The translations under genes and the position numbers were made by a program. A stretch of DNA of 26,875 bases from Ignavibacteria bacterium UBA961. Lineage in GTDB: Bacteria > Bacteroidota > Ignavibacteria > Kapaibacteriales > UBA961. This document shows positions 15,979 to 24,523 of the stretch, one piece after another (within the stretch, counting starts at the first letter, position 1; every line of letters begins with the position of its first letter). The DNA lies in contig DBCJ01000124.1 in the NCBI GenBank assembly GCA_002293005.1, positions 1-26,875 on the forward strand, in the 5' to 3' direction. A model generated the notes under the pieces. That model was not told where the DNA came from, did not search any database, and saw only the letters and a list, made by a program, of their open reading frames with translations.

Positions 15979-17166
15979 TTATGATATGATTTGTTTCAAA
16001 CTATGAAAAATATCCATGGGAGAAATATCGCGAATGCAAGTGAATGCATTTGCTGTTCCTTCAAATTGACATGATGCAGGTTTTGGAGAAAAATAGAAGC
16101 ATGGACTGCATGATAAATTTCTTCTTGCGACAACTGCATTTGGGTTATTCCAAGGTGCTGTATGTACATGACTTGTATAACCGAAAATCGCAATCATTGG
16201 TAATTGCAATGCCGCCGCACAATGCATGAGACCTGAATCATTGGAAATGAACGCTTTGCAATGATTCATAATGGCCAAACTTTTTGTGAGAGTTGAAGCT
16301 TGAACTATCTCTATTTTTGCAGTTGGATGACCATTTCGAATCATTGTGGAAATTTGCTCATTCAATGCTTGTTCTTCGGGACCGCCAAAAAGAAGAATAT
16401 TCATTCCTAGATCTGAGCTTGCCTTTGCACATAATTCGGCATAATGTTCGGGGTTCCATCGCTTATTGATTTGATTCTTGACGATTGCAGATCCGGCATG
16501 AATTCCAAGAAGAGAAGAGTCTTGAACGAAATCATGATTTGCAAGCCATTTCACTGCATAGTCTTGATCTTCTTTTGTTATGTGAAGTGACATCGGAGGA
16601 AGTGTTTCAGGAATTTTAGCACCAAGTGTTGATGCAATGCGGATATTCTCTTCACAATTGTGTAATTCATTTCTTTCATCAAGGAGAATATTGTTCAATG
16701 CATTGAGCTGAGTGACTGAATCATGAATATATCGATGTCCAATTCTTTTCTTTGAACCAATCAGTCGAGCTACGATTGCATAATGAAATCTATTTGCCGG
16801 AAATGCCGTGATGGTATGTGAATATGTACCGCGAATTGAAAAAATAAATTTCAGAGATTTGATCGGTGATTCTTTGAGAAAATTCCAATAAAGTACATTC
16901 GAAATATCGGGATTGGCTGAGAAGATATCTTCAATTCCCTTGAACATTGTGAGGACATCGATTTGAGTATCGGGATATGTATCTCTGAGCAAGCGTAAAG
17001 CCGGAGTGAACATCAATGCATCGCCGATTCCTGATAATGCTAGTATGAGTATTCGATCGCCCTTTTTCACTTCAGCTTTTATTTCTTCAAGTAATACCGA
17101 AGGATTATCATGACTCACATGCAATGAAGTACTTGAGAGAATTGTGAGATCTGTGATTTTCTGCAT
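15979..17166 (-). CDS. GT9 glycosyltransferase (LPS heptosyltransferase family)
   Basis: The 395-residue product has the family signatures: LALSGIGDALMFTPALRLLR (43-62) for the acceptor side, GIHAGSA (221-227) and ISNDSGLMHCAAAL (307-320), the conserved Asp-Ser-Gly-x-x-H motif of the ADP-heptose site. Near the end is a Cys-rich stretch, LSCSPCFYF...SCQ...FTC, common in this family. It transfers a heptose or related sugar to lipopolysaccharide core or another glycolipid on the cytoplasmic face. The exact donor and acceptor are not certain, because no other LPS gene is adjacent. It sits 5 bases after the M24 peptidase gene, so the two are co-transcribed. Confidence 0.88.
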   Translation of the reverse strand: MQKITDLTILSSTSLHVSHDNPSVLLEEIKAEVKKGDRILILALSGIGDALMFTPALRLLRDTYPDTQIDVLTMFKGIEDIFSANPDISNVLYWNFLKESPIKSLKFIFSIRGTYSHTITAFPANRFHYAIVARLIGSKKRIGHRYIHDSVTQLNALNNILLDERNELHNCEENIRIASTLGAKIPETLPPMSLHITKEDQDYAVKWLANHDFVQDSSLLGIHAGSAIVKNQINKRWNPEHYAELCAKASSDLGMNILLFGGPEEQALNEQISTMIRNGHPTAKIEIVQASTLTKSLAIMNHCKAFISNDSGLMHCAAALQLPMIAIFGYTSHVHTAPWNNPNAVVARRNLSCSPCFYFSPKPASCQFEGTANAFTCIRDISPMDIFHSLKQIIS

Positions 17167-17171
17167 TGAAT

Positions 17172-18359
17172 TTATCCCAAGAACATCATTTCTTGCTGAG
17201 GTGTATTACCAGATACAATTGGTCTTCCATCTTGCATGAAGACCATGTCTACTTCTGTTCTCATACCAACTTTACCGGGTATATAGATGCCGGGTTCAAT
17301 CGAACATGATGTCATTGGCAGAACGATTCTTGTGTCTTTGGTTTCATAATTATCCATATTCGCCCCCGGACCATGCGTCTCTGTGGTGATGCTATGTCCT
17401 GTTCTATGAACAAAATATTGACCAAAACCTTTATCATCTATTAGGGCTCTGACTGCATCATCTATTTCACAACCCATTACTGATTTCTGCTCATTGAAAC
17501 GCTGTTCAAACAGCGCAATGCCCGCATTTCTTGCTTGAATGATTGTATTGAAGATGAGGGATTCTTCATCATTCATTGATGTTCCTGTATGACACATCCA
17601 TGTGATATCTGAATAGGTGCCATTGCCATGCGCAGGACAGGCCCACATGTCCACAAGGACAATCGTGTCATGTCCGAATTGTGATGACTGCTTTGAACTT
17701 GGAGCATAATGCGGGCTGGCGGCATTGATGTCTCTAGCGATGATTGGCTCGCTATATGTAATGAGTCCGCAATCGGCAAAGCGTTTCATCACGAATTGCT
17801 GTATGGCATATTCATCTGCTTGACCTATAATCTGAATTGATCTACGAATCTCTTCAAATGTTTCTTGCATGATCACGCCAAGTGTGGGAGCTGTGAATTC
17901 AAGATTCTCCTGCAATTGCTCTTCTGTCCAGACGGCTGCAATCATTTGCAAAAGATCTGCAGAGCTATGAATGTCTGCTTGCATGCTTCGCAATAATTCA
18001 ACTGTACCGGCATCAACTTTTGATGCAGTTGGTATGGCATTCATGGGAGAATATTCTATTGCAATCTTTGGATATCGATCTATGAAAGATTGTAAACCTT
18101 GATGCCAACCTTCATGTCCGGCATATATGGCATGTTTTGCTGTGAGATGCGTGAGCGTGAAGTCCTCAATTGCATGCACCAATGTTTGTATCTCTCCAAT
18201 TGCCGGAATCAAAACTGCCCAGCGTCTTGTGCAATGCATGTTTTGTGGCATTTCGATTATTTCATGAGCAATCGCATTGCTTCCGCGAAAATCAAGAAGT
18301 AACCAGGCATCTAATCCCAGTTTTTGCAAAGCCTCTTGTATTTTGGGAAGAGATTTCAT
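17172..18359 (-). CDS. M24-family Xaa-Pro aminopeptidase-like protein
   Basis: The 395-residue cytoplasmic protein has an N-terminal creatinase-like domain (about 1-140) and a C-terminal pita-bread domain. All five metal ligands are visible: Asp237 (VDMW), Asp251 (SDIT), His322 (TGHSI), Glu355 (SIEPG) and Glu369 (RTEVDM). It probably removes N-terminal residues preceding proline. The first-ligand context DMWACPAHGNGTYSD has an insertion and a Cys-Pro-His compared with the usual Asp-x-Gly...Tyr-x-x-Asp, so substrate range may differ. It overlaps murD by 4 bases and is thus translationally coupled to it. Confidence 0.85.
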   Translation of the reverse strand: MKSLPKIQEALQKLGLDAWLLLDFRGSNAIAHEIIEMPQNMHCTRRWAVLIPAIGEIQTLVHAIEDFTLTHLTAKHAIYAGHEGWHQGLQSFIDRYPKIAIEYSPMNAIPTASKVDAGTVELLRSMQADIHSSADLLQMIAAVWTEEQLQENLEFTAPTLGVIMQETFEEIRRSIQIIGQADEYAIQQFVMKRFADCGLITYSEPIIARDINAASPHYAPSSKQSSQFGHDTIVLVDMWACPAHGNGTYSDITWMCHTGTSMNDEESLIFNTIIQARNAGIALFEQRFNEQKSVMGCEIDDAVRALIDDKGFGQYFVHRTGHSITTETHGPGANMDNYETKDTRIVLPMTSCSIEPGIYIPGKVGMRTEVDMVFMQDGRPIVSGNTPQQEMMFLG

Positions 18360-19690
18360 GAGAGCGCCTGAACTGCTGACTTGAACACTTGACCACGATG
18401 TTCAAAGTTGGCAAACATGTCGAAAGACTTGCAAGCAGGCGAAAAGAGTACAATATCTCCGCTTTTGGATTCATTTGCCGCGAGAAATGTAGCTTCTTCC
18501 AGACTTCTTGCTTTGAGGCATCGTTTGCTTATGCAATAATGATTGAAAATCACTTCTTGTTCTTCACCGATTGCAATGATTGTTTTGACATGTTTTTGAA
18601 CAAGTGGATCCAATTCAGAATAAGAATTATTATCGCCTCTTCCACCGGCAATCCATATGATTGGCTCGGCATAACTTGATAATGCATACCATGCCGCATT
18701 GATATTTGTGGCTTTGGAATCATTGATATAACTGACATTATTGAATGATCGGACAAATTCCAAGCGATGTTCCACACCGGCAAATTGCATGAGACCATCA
18801 CGAATATTTTCATTTCGGATCTCAAATGCTCTTGCTGCCAATGCGGCGGCCATGGAATTATACCTATTGTGAACGCCGGGGAGGCGCACATCTTTGAATG
18901 GCATTAATACTTCCTCTAAATGCTGTGAAGTAGCGAATACCAAATGATCATCTCGCATATAAGCCCCTTGCTGCACGGGGTTCATGCTAAAGAATTGAAT
19001 ATTCGCTCTTGAAATCTCGGCGCATGCTGCTGCATCAAGATTGTCTGCATTCAAAATTACAATATCATTCTCGTCTTGATTCAAGGAAGTTTTCCACTTT
19101 GCCTTCTTATAGGACTCAAAGGTTCCATGATAATTCAAATGATCAGGAGTAATATTCAGAATCATTCCCACTTTGGGTTTATAATCTTTGATTCTATCCA
19201 ATTGATAACTACTCGCTTCAATCACAAGGATTGTTTCGGGATCAATCTCATGAGTATAGTTACTGAGAGGAGTACCGATATTTCCTGCGGCAATTGCCTT
19301 TTTGCCTGCATTATTGAAGAGAAATGCAGTCAAAGCTGTTGTTGTTGTTTTCCCATTTGTTCCGGTAATGGAAATGATTGGATTGCTTACATGCGATGCC
19401 GCATATTCCAATTCACTAATGATGGAAATTCCCCGTGATTCCGCTTCAAGAATGATTGGAGAAGTGGGTGGCACACCCGGTGAAGTGATGATCAAATCAC
19501 ATTGTTCCAAGGCTTTTGATGTATGACCGCCAAATTCATGAGGAATTCCTGCATCACTCAGAATATCGATGGTGGATTGATATTTATCATTCAATCCGGA
19601 TTCTGTAACAAATGGTTTGTCGCCATCTTTTAAGGCAAGTTTAGCGGCCGAAAGACCACTTTTTCCTGCACCAATGATTGTAATATTCAT
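18356..19690 (-). CDS. murD: UDP-N-acetylmuramoyl-L-alanine--D-glutamate ligase
   Basis: The 444-residue cytoplasmic enzyme adds D-Glu to UDP-MurNAc-L-Ala in peptidoglycan synthesis. The N-terminal domain opens with GAGKSGLS (7-14). The ATP loop is GTNGKTTT (110-117). The Mur-ligase motifs NITPDHLNYHGT and HRLEFV...INDSKATN are present, as is the MurD-typical C-terminal LFSPACKSFDMFANFEHRG. The length is normal. It is the first gene of a minus-strand operon and is not flanked by mraY, ftsW or murG as in the usual division and cell wall cluster. Confidence 0.95.
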   Translation of the reverse strand: MNITIIGAGKSGLSAAKLALKDGDKPFVTESGLNDKYQSTIDILSDAGIPHEFGGHTSKALEQCDLIITSPGVPPTSPIILEAESRGISIISELEYAASHVSNPIISITGTNGKTTTTALTAFLFNNAGKKAIAAGNIGTPLSNYTHEIDPETILVIEASSYQLDRIKDYKPKVGMILNITPDHLNYHGTFESYKKAKWKTSLNQDENDIVILNADNLDAAACAEISRANIQFFSMNPVQQGAYMRDDHLVFATSQHLEEVLMPFKDVRLPGVHNRYNSMAAALAARAFEIRNENIRDGLMQFAGVEHRLEFVRSFNNVSYINDSKATNINAAWYALSSYAEPIIWIAGGRGDNNSYSELDPLVQKHVKTIIAIGEEQEVIFNHYCISKRCLKARSLEEATFLAANESKSGDIVLFSPACKSFDMFANFEHRGQVFKSAVQALS

Positions 19691-19705
19691 GGTAGTATTA
19701 AAAAC

Positions 19706-19861
19706 AGTGTCACATCGCTCATGAAGAGTCGATTCGTTCAGATCTCATGCGTCATGCCAAACAAGCATGACACTGCAATTTGAAGTTTGCAAGTAGAGAG
19801 TAATGATCAGTGATTGCATACATGAGTCGGCGTCCGTACATCCTCACTGCAATGTGACACT
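19706..19861. repeat. 156-bp intergenic segment bounded by inverted repeats
   Basis: The ends are 19706-19718 and 19849-19861, with exact arms AGTGTCACAT and ATGTGACACT extended to 13 bases with one mismatch. Inside is a hairpin GTCATGC-CAAACAA-GCATGAC (19751-19771) and a direct repeat CACTGCAAT at 19771-19779 and 19845-19853. No reading frame of note and no obvious target-site duplication was seen. It could be a small non-autonomous element (MITE-like), an intergenic repeat family, or a structured leader of murD; which one is undecided. Confidence 0.4.
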
Positions 19862-19871
19862 TATTTATTAT

Positions 19872-21236
19872 TTAAAGAGACATTTCTTGATAGAAATACA
19901 ATGATGCTTCCATTCCGAGTCGAACATTTTCCAATGAGAAATGCTCATCGGGTGAATGTGCATTTTCATCTTGCAATCCAAAACCCATCAGAACTGTTGG
20001 TGCATTGAGCTTTTGATCAAAAATAATACAGACAGGAATAGATCCACCTTCTCTGGTGAAATAGGGTTCTACGCCATAAGCTTTTTGAAGTGCTCTTGAT
20101 GCAGCATTCATGCCTTTTCCAGTGCGCTCAACCAAAACGGGATTTGCACCATGTAAATTCACGACTTCTACTTTAACTGTTTTGGGAGCTATATTCATCA
20201 CATGTTCAGTGAATTTCTTGGCGATATCTTCGGTGTCTTGATTTGCCACAAGTCGCATCGAAACCTTCGCAGATGCTTTTGCAGGCAATACTGTTTTTGC
20301 GCCAATACCCGTGAATCCGGAATTGAGTCCATTCACATCGAGCGTAGGTCTTCCGGAAATATGCTCCAATGTGGTATAACCTTCTTCACCAAATAATGCC
20401 GGTACATCAAGTCCATTCCTGAAAGCTTCGGAATTAAATGGTAATGCGGCATATCCGGCTCGCTCTTCAACTGATAAATCAATCACATCATCATAAAAGC
20501 CTGGAATTGTGATGCGACCATGCTCATCTTTAAGTCTTGAAATGATTTCACAGAGTGCATTGGCGGGATTTGTGATGCTTCCACCATAACTTCCTGAATG
20601 CAAATCCCGGTTCGGTCCTTGCACATGAATCTCCATATAGCAAAGTCCACGCAACCCATAACATAAAGAGGGAAGACCGGGTCCATACAATGGAGTGTCA
20701 GATACAACAACCGCATCGCAAGCCAAGCGCTCTTTATTGTATTCAATATAGTCCGGTAAATTGATGCTTCCTATTTCTTCTTCACCTTCGAGGAGGATCT
20801 TGACATTAACGGGTAATGTTCCATCAATCGCCAATAATGCTTCCAAGGCTTTCAAATGAAGAAATACTTGTCCTTTATCATCTGTTGCGCCTCTTGCGAA
20901 GACTTTACCATCTCTAAAGACAGGAGTAAATGGAGGATTCGTCCAAAGATCGAGGGGATCCACAGGTTGAACATCATAATGTCCATAAAACAAGACAGTC
21001 GGCTTATCCGGTCCTGCCTCACAATGCTCAGCATAAACAATCGGATGGCCCGGAGTTTCATGTAATTCAGCATTCTTGATACCGATGGATTGCAGATGCT
21101 GTATTAGCCATTCTCCACATGCACGGACATCGCCTGCATGTTCCGGAGCTGTGCTAATGCTTGGAAAAGTCAAAAATTCAGTCAATTCTCCAATGAAACG
21201 ATCATGATGAAGTTCGAGATATTCTTTGTGTGTCAT
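19872..21236 (-). CDS. M20-family dipeptidase
   Basis: The predicted product is 454 residues from ATG 21236, which has AAGGA at 21245-21249, 8 bases upstream. A TTG at 21263 extends the frame by 9 residues but falls inside a promoter-like TAATTTTG, so it is unlikely. The M20 motifs are FYGHYDVQP (His86, Asp88), GATDDKGQ (Asp119), LLEGEEEIGS (catalytic Glu153, ligand Glu154), VVSDT (Asp180) and a late AHSPDEH His. The length and an inserted dimerisation domain match cytosolic carnosinase/CNDP-like dipeptidases. It is divergent from the efflux operon. Confidence 0.9.
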   Translation of the reverse strand: MTHKEYLELHHDRFIGELTEFLTFPSISTAPEHAGDVRACGEWLIQHLQSIGIKNAELHETPGHPIVYAEHCEAGPDKPTVLFYGHYDVQPVDPLDLWTNPPFTPVFRDGKVFARGATDDKGQVFLHLKALEALLAIDGTLPVNVKILLEGEEEIGSINLPDYIEYNKERLACDAVVVSDTPLYGPGLPSLCYGLRGLCYMEIHVQGPNRDLHSGSYGGSITNPANALCEIISRLKDEHGRITIPGFYDDVIDLSVEERAGYAALPFNSEAFRNGLDVPALFGEEGYTTLEHISGRPTLDVNGLNSGFTGIGAKTVLPAKASAKVSMRLVANQDTEDIAKKFTEHVMNIAPKTVKVEVVNLHGANPVLVERTGKGMNAASRALQKAYGVEPYFTREGGSIPVCIIFDQKLNAPTVLMGFGLQDENAHSPDEHFSLENVRLGMEASLYFYQEMSL

Positions 21237-21260
21237 ACTTGATTTCCTTAATTGTTCAGG

Positions 21261-21268
21261 CAAAATTA
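21261..21268 (-). promoter_or_regulatory. Possible -7 element for the dipeptidase gene
   Basis: Read on the minus strand this is TAATTTTG, an exact TAnnTTTG match, 24 bases upstream of ATG 21236. It helps decide the start because the alternative TTG codon lies within it. No -33 TTTG was found. Confidence 0.45.
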
Positions 21269-21343
21269 CGAATTCGAGGTCTCATCATTATAATGAAAAC
21301 TGGAAACTTATAATTCATTGAGCGTGTTAATGGTTTCTTGAAA

Positions 21344-21364
21344 ATTTGGCGAATATGGCCAAAT
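21344..21364. promoter_or_regulatory. Candidate TetR operator (perfect 7-7-7 inverted repeat)
   Basis: ATTTGGC, 7 bases, GCCAAAT: the arms are exact reverse complements. It lies 57 bases upstream of the tetR start and contains the TTTG of the promoter -33 box, which fits repression by the adjacent TetR-family protein. A possible further promoter box for the divergent dipeptidase lies about 80 bases away. Confidence 0.6.
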
Positions 21365-21376
21365 AGAATAGTTTTG
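21345..21376 (+). promoter_or_regulatory. Promoter of the tetR-efflux operon
   Basis: TTTG at 21345-21348, a 20-base spacer, and TAGTTTTG at 21369-21376 match the Bacteroidota TTTG / TAnnTTTG promoter. Predicted transcription starts a few bases after 21376, leaving a leader of about 35-40 bases before the GTG at 21421. Confidence 0.6.
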
Positions 21377-21420
21377 ATGGAAACTATAGGAACAATTTGA
21401 GTTTCTAAGGTGTAAACTGT

Positions 21421-22086
21421 GTGAGTATTTCTATGATAGAAGAGCAATTGGACAAAACCAAGGATGATCTCATAAGCGAGAGATTGCTAATGACCGCGAT
21501 GCAGGAATTCATGCAATATGGATTTAGCCGGATATCGATGGACGATTTGGCGATACGAATGGGTATGAGCAAAAAAACGCTTTACAAATACTATCCATCA
21601 AAGGAAGAGCTTGTAAAGGCAGTCTTGGAACTTAGAAAGCAAAGAGTTGGCGAGTTGATGTCATTCATCGAAACAAAAGTCCCTAAGCATGCTTTTGGTG
21701 AAAAAATCGTTCAGGTTAGCCAAAAAGTAGCTGAATTCCTTTCTGAAATTCAACCTCATGTAATGTTCGATTTGAAAAAGTCATTTCCACTCATCTTTGA
21801 TGATTTTGATACGTTCAGAAAAGCAAGCATTGTAAAAGGATTTACCATTGCATTAAATGAAGGAAGAGCAAGTGGAGTGTTTCGAGATGATATTCCAATC
21901 GAACTCGCCGTACATATGCATTTGACATTGATTTCAACCATGATGAATCCCGAGTATTTATCATCTCAGCAATACACACCCCTTCAGGTATTTACTATGA
22001 TTTTACGCTGTACCATGGAAGGCCTTTGCACAAATAAGGGTCGTTCTATAGTAGAAGCTTCATTATTCACCAAGCCAGTTTTATAA
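21421..22086 (+). CDS. TetR/AcrR-family transcriptional regulator of the efflux operon
   Basis: The 221-residue product has an N-terminal TetR helix-turn-helix (about 20-65; SMDDLAIRMGMSKKTLYKYY at 39-58) followed by a helical ligand/dimer domain. The start may be GTG 21421, with AAGG about 10 bases upstream, or ATG 21433, which would shorten it by 4 residues. It is the first gene of an operon with tolC, membrane-fusion and RND genes, with 1 base to the next start. It likely represses this operon through the inverted repeat just upstream and is relieved by a pump substrate. Confidence 0.9.
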   Translation: MSISMIEEQLDKTKDDLISERLLMTAMQEFMQYGFSRISMDDLAIRMGMSKKTLYKYYPSKEELVKAVLELRKQRVGELMSFIETKVPKHAFGEKIVQVSQKVAEFLSEIQPHVMFDLKKSFPLIFDDFDTFRKASIVKGFTIALNEGRASGVFRDDIPIELAVHMHLTLISTMMNPEYLSSQQYTPLQVFTMILRCTMEGLCTNKGRSIVEASLFTKPVL

Positions 22087-22087
22087 T

Positions 22088-23434
22088 ATGCATTACCACA
22101 TCAAGAAGACTTGTCGAATTATCTTCATGACATTCTTTTTTCTTTATTATCCATGCATGAATGCCGATGCTCAAGACACTCGTTCATTGAGTTTGCAGGA
22201 TGCCTTGGACATTGGACTGGGTAAGAGCAGAATGCTCTCGATTGGGAAAGAAAAGATAAAAGCCGCAGATGCAAAAGTTGATGAAGTACAGGCATCCAGG
22301 CTTCCCGCATTAAAGTTTCAGACTGGTTATACCAGACTTAGTCAGGTGCCACCTTTTATTGTTTCGCTTCCGATTCCTGGAACCACGCCATTTACGATTG
22401 CACCGGTGATTCTTGATAATTATGTCATGAAATTGAGTGCTGCACAACCTGTTTTCACTGGTTTTAAACTTGAGAACCTTGAGGAGTCTGCCGAGCTTGC
22501 CGCAAAAGCGGTACAATCAGACTATGACAAAGACAAAATCGAATTGATTGCAATGATCAAAACGCAGTATTGGGTATATGTGAAAGCCAGGCAATTTGTA
22601 AAAGTTGCAAAAGAAAATGTGGAAATGCTCAAAGCACATTTGAAAGATGTGGAGATTCTGAATAAGGCCGGAATGGCACAACAAAATGATATTCTCAAAC
22701 TTCAAGTTCAAGTGTCCGAAGCTGAATATCGATTGCTCGAAGCGAATAATCAAAAGCAATTGGCAATGATGGGATTGAATAATGCTCTGAGATTGCCACT
22801 CACAACAAATCTTGAGGCAACTGATAATCCTTCGGAAGCAGTAGTAAACATTCCCATAGATAAAATGCTCACGGATGCTATTGAATTCAGACCCGATGTC
22901 AAAGCATCGGACTTTCGAGTGAAGGCAAGTGCATCACAAGTGAAAGTTGCCGAGGCATCATGGTACCCACAAGTGAGTGTATTTGCTGAGTACAATTACA
23001 ATAATCCAAATATGCGAATCGTGCCGGCAAGATCACAATTCGATGATACTTGGGCTGCCGGAATACAACTCACCATGGATATTTGGAATTGGGGATTGAA
23101 TTCCTCCCAAACCCAACAAGCAGAAGCGCAATTGGCGCAGGCAATCGACGCTGATTTGCTGACAAAGGAGAGCATTCAAATAGAAGTGATGCAAGCATAT
23201 ACACTCATGAAACAGGCATCGGATAAAATTCCTGTGACTGAAACTTCCATCAAACAAGCCGAAGAGCAAGTTCGAACAATCAATCTTCGTTTCACCAATG
23301 GCAATGCGATCATGACAGATGTATTGGATGCTGAAACTGCTTTGTTTATGGCAAAAATGAATAAAGTGCAAGCAATCATCGATCTAGAAATAGCAAAAGT
23401 GAAATTGGAAAAATCAATTGGACATTCATTATAA
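22088..23434 (+). CDS. TolC-family outer-membrane efflux protein
   Basis: The 448-residue product has a signal peptide (TFFFLYYPCMNADAQ). It shows the two-fold outer-membrane-efflux repeat: SLSLQDALDIGLGKS at the start, long coiled-coil stretches with Ala/Gln-rich heptads (LKLQVQVSEAEYRLLEANN), and the second repeat including WAAGIQLTMDIWNWGLN. It forms the trimeric channel through the outer membrane for the adjacent tripartite pump. The last 20 or so bases of the gene precede the fusion-protein start by 19 bases. Confidence 0.92.
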   Translation: MHYHIKKTCRIIFMTFFFLYYPCMNADAQDTRSLSLQDALDIGLGKSRMLSIGKEKIKAADAKVDEVQASRLPALKFQTGYTRLSQVPPFIVSLPIPGTTPFTIAPVILDNYVMKLSAAQPVFTGFKLENLEESAELAAKAVQSDYDKDKIELIAMIKTQYWVYVKARQFVKVAKENVEMLKAHLKDVEILNKAGMAQQNDILKLQVQVSEAEYRLLEANNQKQLAMMGLNNALRLPLTTNLEATDNPSEAVVNIPIDKMLTDAIEFRPDVKASDFRVKASASQVKVAEASWYPQVSVFAEYNYNNPNMRIVPARSQFDDTWAAGIQLTMDIWNWGLNSSQTQQAEAQLAQAIDADLLTKESIQIEVMQAYTLMKQASDKIPVTETSIKQAEEQVRTINLRFTNGNAIMTDVLDAETALFMAKMNKVQAIIDLEIAKVKLEKSIGHSL

Positions 23435-23453
23435 TCCGGATAGAGTAATCACC

Positions 23454-24515
23454 ATGAAGAAAATTCTCATACCAGCAACAATTATCGTCTTTCTTGCGAT
23501 CATTATTGGTGTATTGGAGTATAACAAATCAAAGGCAGAACAAGCAATCGTCAAGCAGACATTTGTTCAAAATGCTATTCCCGTGACAATTGCTGAAGCT
23601 GAAATAACCGATCTTAGCAATGCGCTTACCTTGGTCGGTACCATCATGGCAGGAAGTGATGTGAATATCATTGCAGAAGCAGGTGGTCGCATCTTACAAT
23701 TGCATGCAAATCCAGGAGAATACAAATCAGCAGGTTCTGTAATTGCTGAAATTGATTCCGAAATGCGCAGAGCTTCCGTCATGAATGCACAAGCAGCTTA
23801 TGATAAAGCAAAGACGGATTTTGACAGAATGGAGAAAATGTTCAAAGAAGGCGTTATGAATGCCATGCAAATGGATCAAGCACGATATGGATATCAAGCG
23901 GCAGAAGCACAACTCATAATGTCCAAAAGACAATTGCGTGATACCAAAGTCACGACACCAATCAGCGGTATCATCAATGCAAGAATGGTGGATCAAGGTG
24001 CAACGGTTGGTATCAATGCAGTCATTGCAAATATCGTTGATATTTCCACTTTGAAAGTGAAAGTGAATGTCTCGGAAAAAGATGCATTTGCACTGAAAAA
24101 TGGTGATAAGATCATAGTCACAACTGATGTGTATCCCGGAGTCGAATTTTCAGGTCAGGTCTCATCAATTGCTCCCAAAGCAGATGAAGCTCATACATAC
24201 CCCGTTGAAATCCGCATGTCAAATTCAAAGCAATATCCATTAAAGGCAGGTATGTTTGGAAAAGTATCATTCACAAGCATTGAAAAATCAGATGCTTTGA
24301 TCATACCAAGAAGTGCCTTAATAGGAAGCATTAAAAATCCAAAAGTGTTTGTCATTAAAGATGGAAAAGCAGAATTGCGTGATGTACAAACTGGTGTGGA
24401 GGCAGGAACAAAACTCGAGATTATTTCCGGTTTGCAAGCCGGAGAATCAATAGTCACCAATGGACAAAACAATCTTCGTCCCGGATCGAAAGTCACCATT
24501 ATCAATAAGAAGTAA
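23454..24515 (+). CDS. Efflux periplasmic adaptor (membrane fusion protein, HlyD/AcrA type)
   Basis: The predicted product is 353 residues from ATG 23454, giving an N-terminal membrane anchor (ILIPATIIVFLAIIIGVLEY). An in-frame ATG at 23418 would overlap tolC and add 12 polar residues. It has a biotinyl-lipoyl-like half (GGRILQLHANPGEYKSAG), an alpha-hairpin (NAQAAYDKAKTDFDRMEKMF), the second half (TTPISGIINARMVDQGATVG), a beta-barrel domain (VNVSEKDAFALKNGDKI) and a membrane-proximal domain. It links the RND pump to the TolC-like channel. Confidence 0.92.
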   Translation: MKKILIPATIIVFLAIIIGVLEYNKSKAEQAIVKQTFVQNAIPVTIAEAEITDLSNALTLVGTIMAGSDVNIIAEAGGRILQLHANPGEYKSAGSVIAEIDSEMRRASVMNAQAAYDKAKTDFDRMEKMFKEGVMNAMQMDQARYGYQAAEAQLIMSKRQLRDTKVTTPISGIINARMVDQGATVGINAVIANIVDISTLKVKVNVSEKDAFALKNGDKIIVTTDVYPGVEFSGQVSSIAPKADEAHTYPVEIRMSNSKQYPLKAGMFGKVSFTSIEKSDALIIPRSALIGSIKNPKVFVIKDGKAELRDVQTGVEAGTKLEIISGLQAGESIVTNGQNNLRPGSKVTIINKK

Positions 24516-24523
24516 TTATCACA

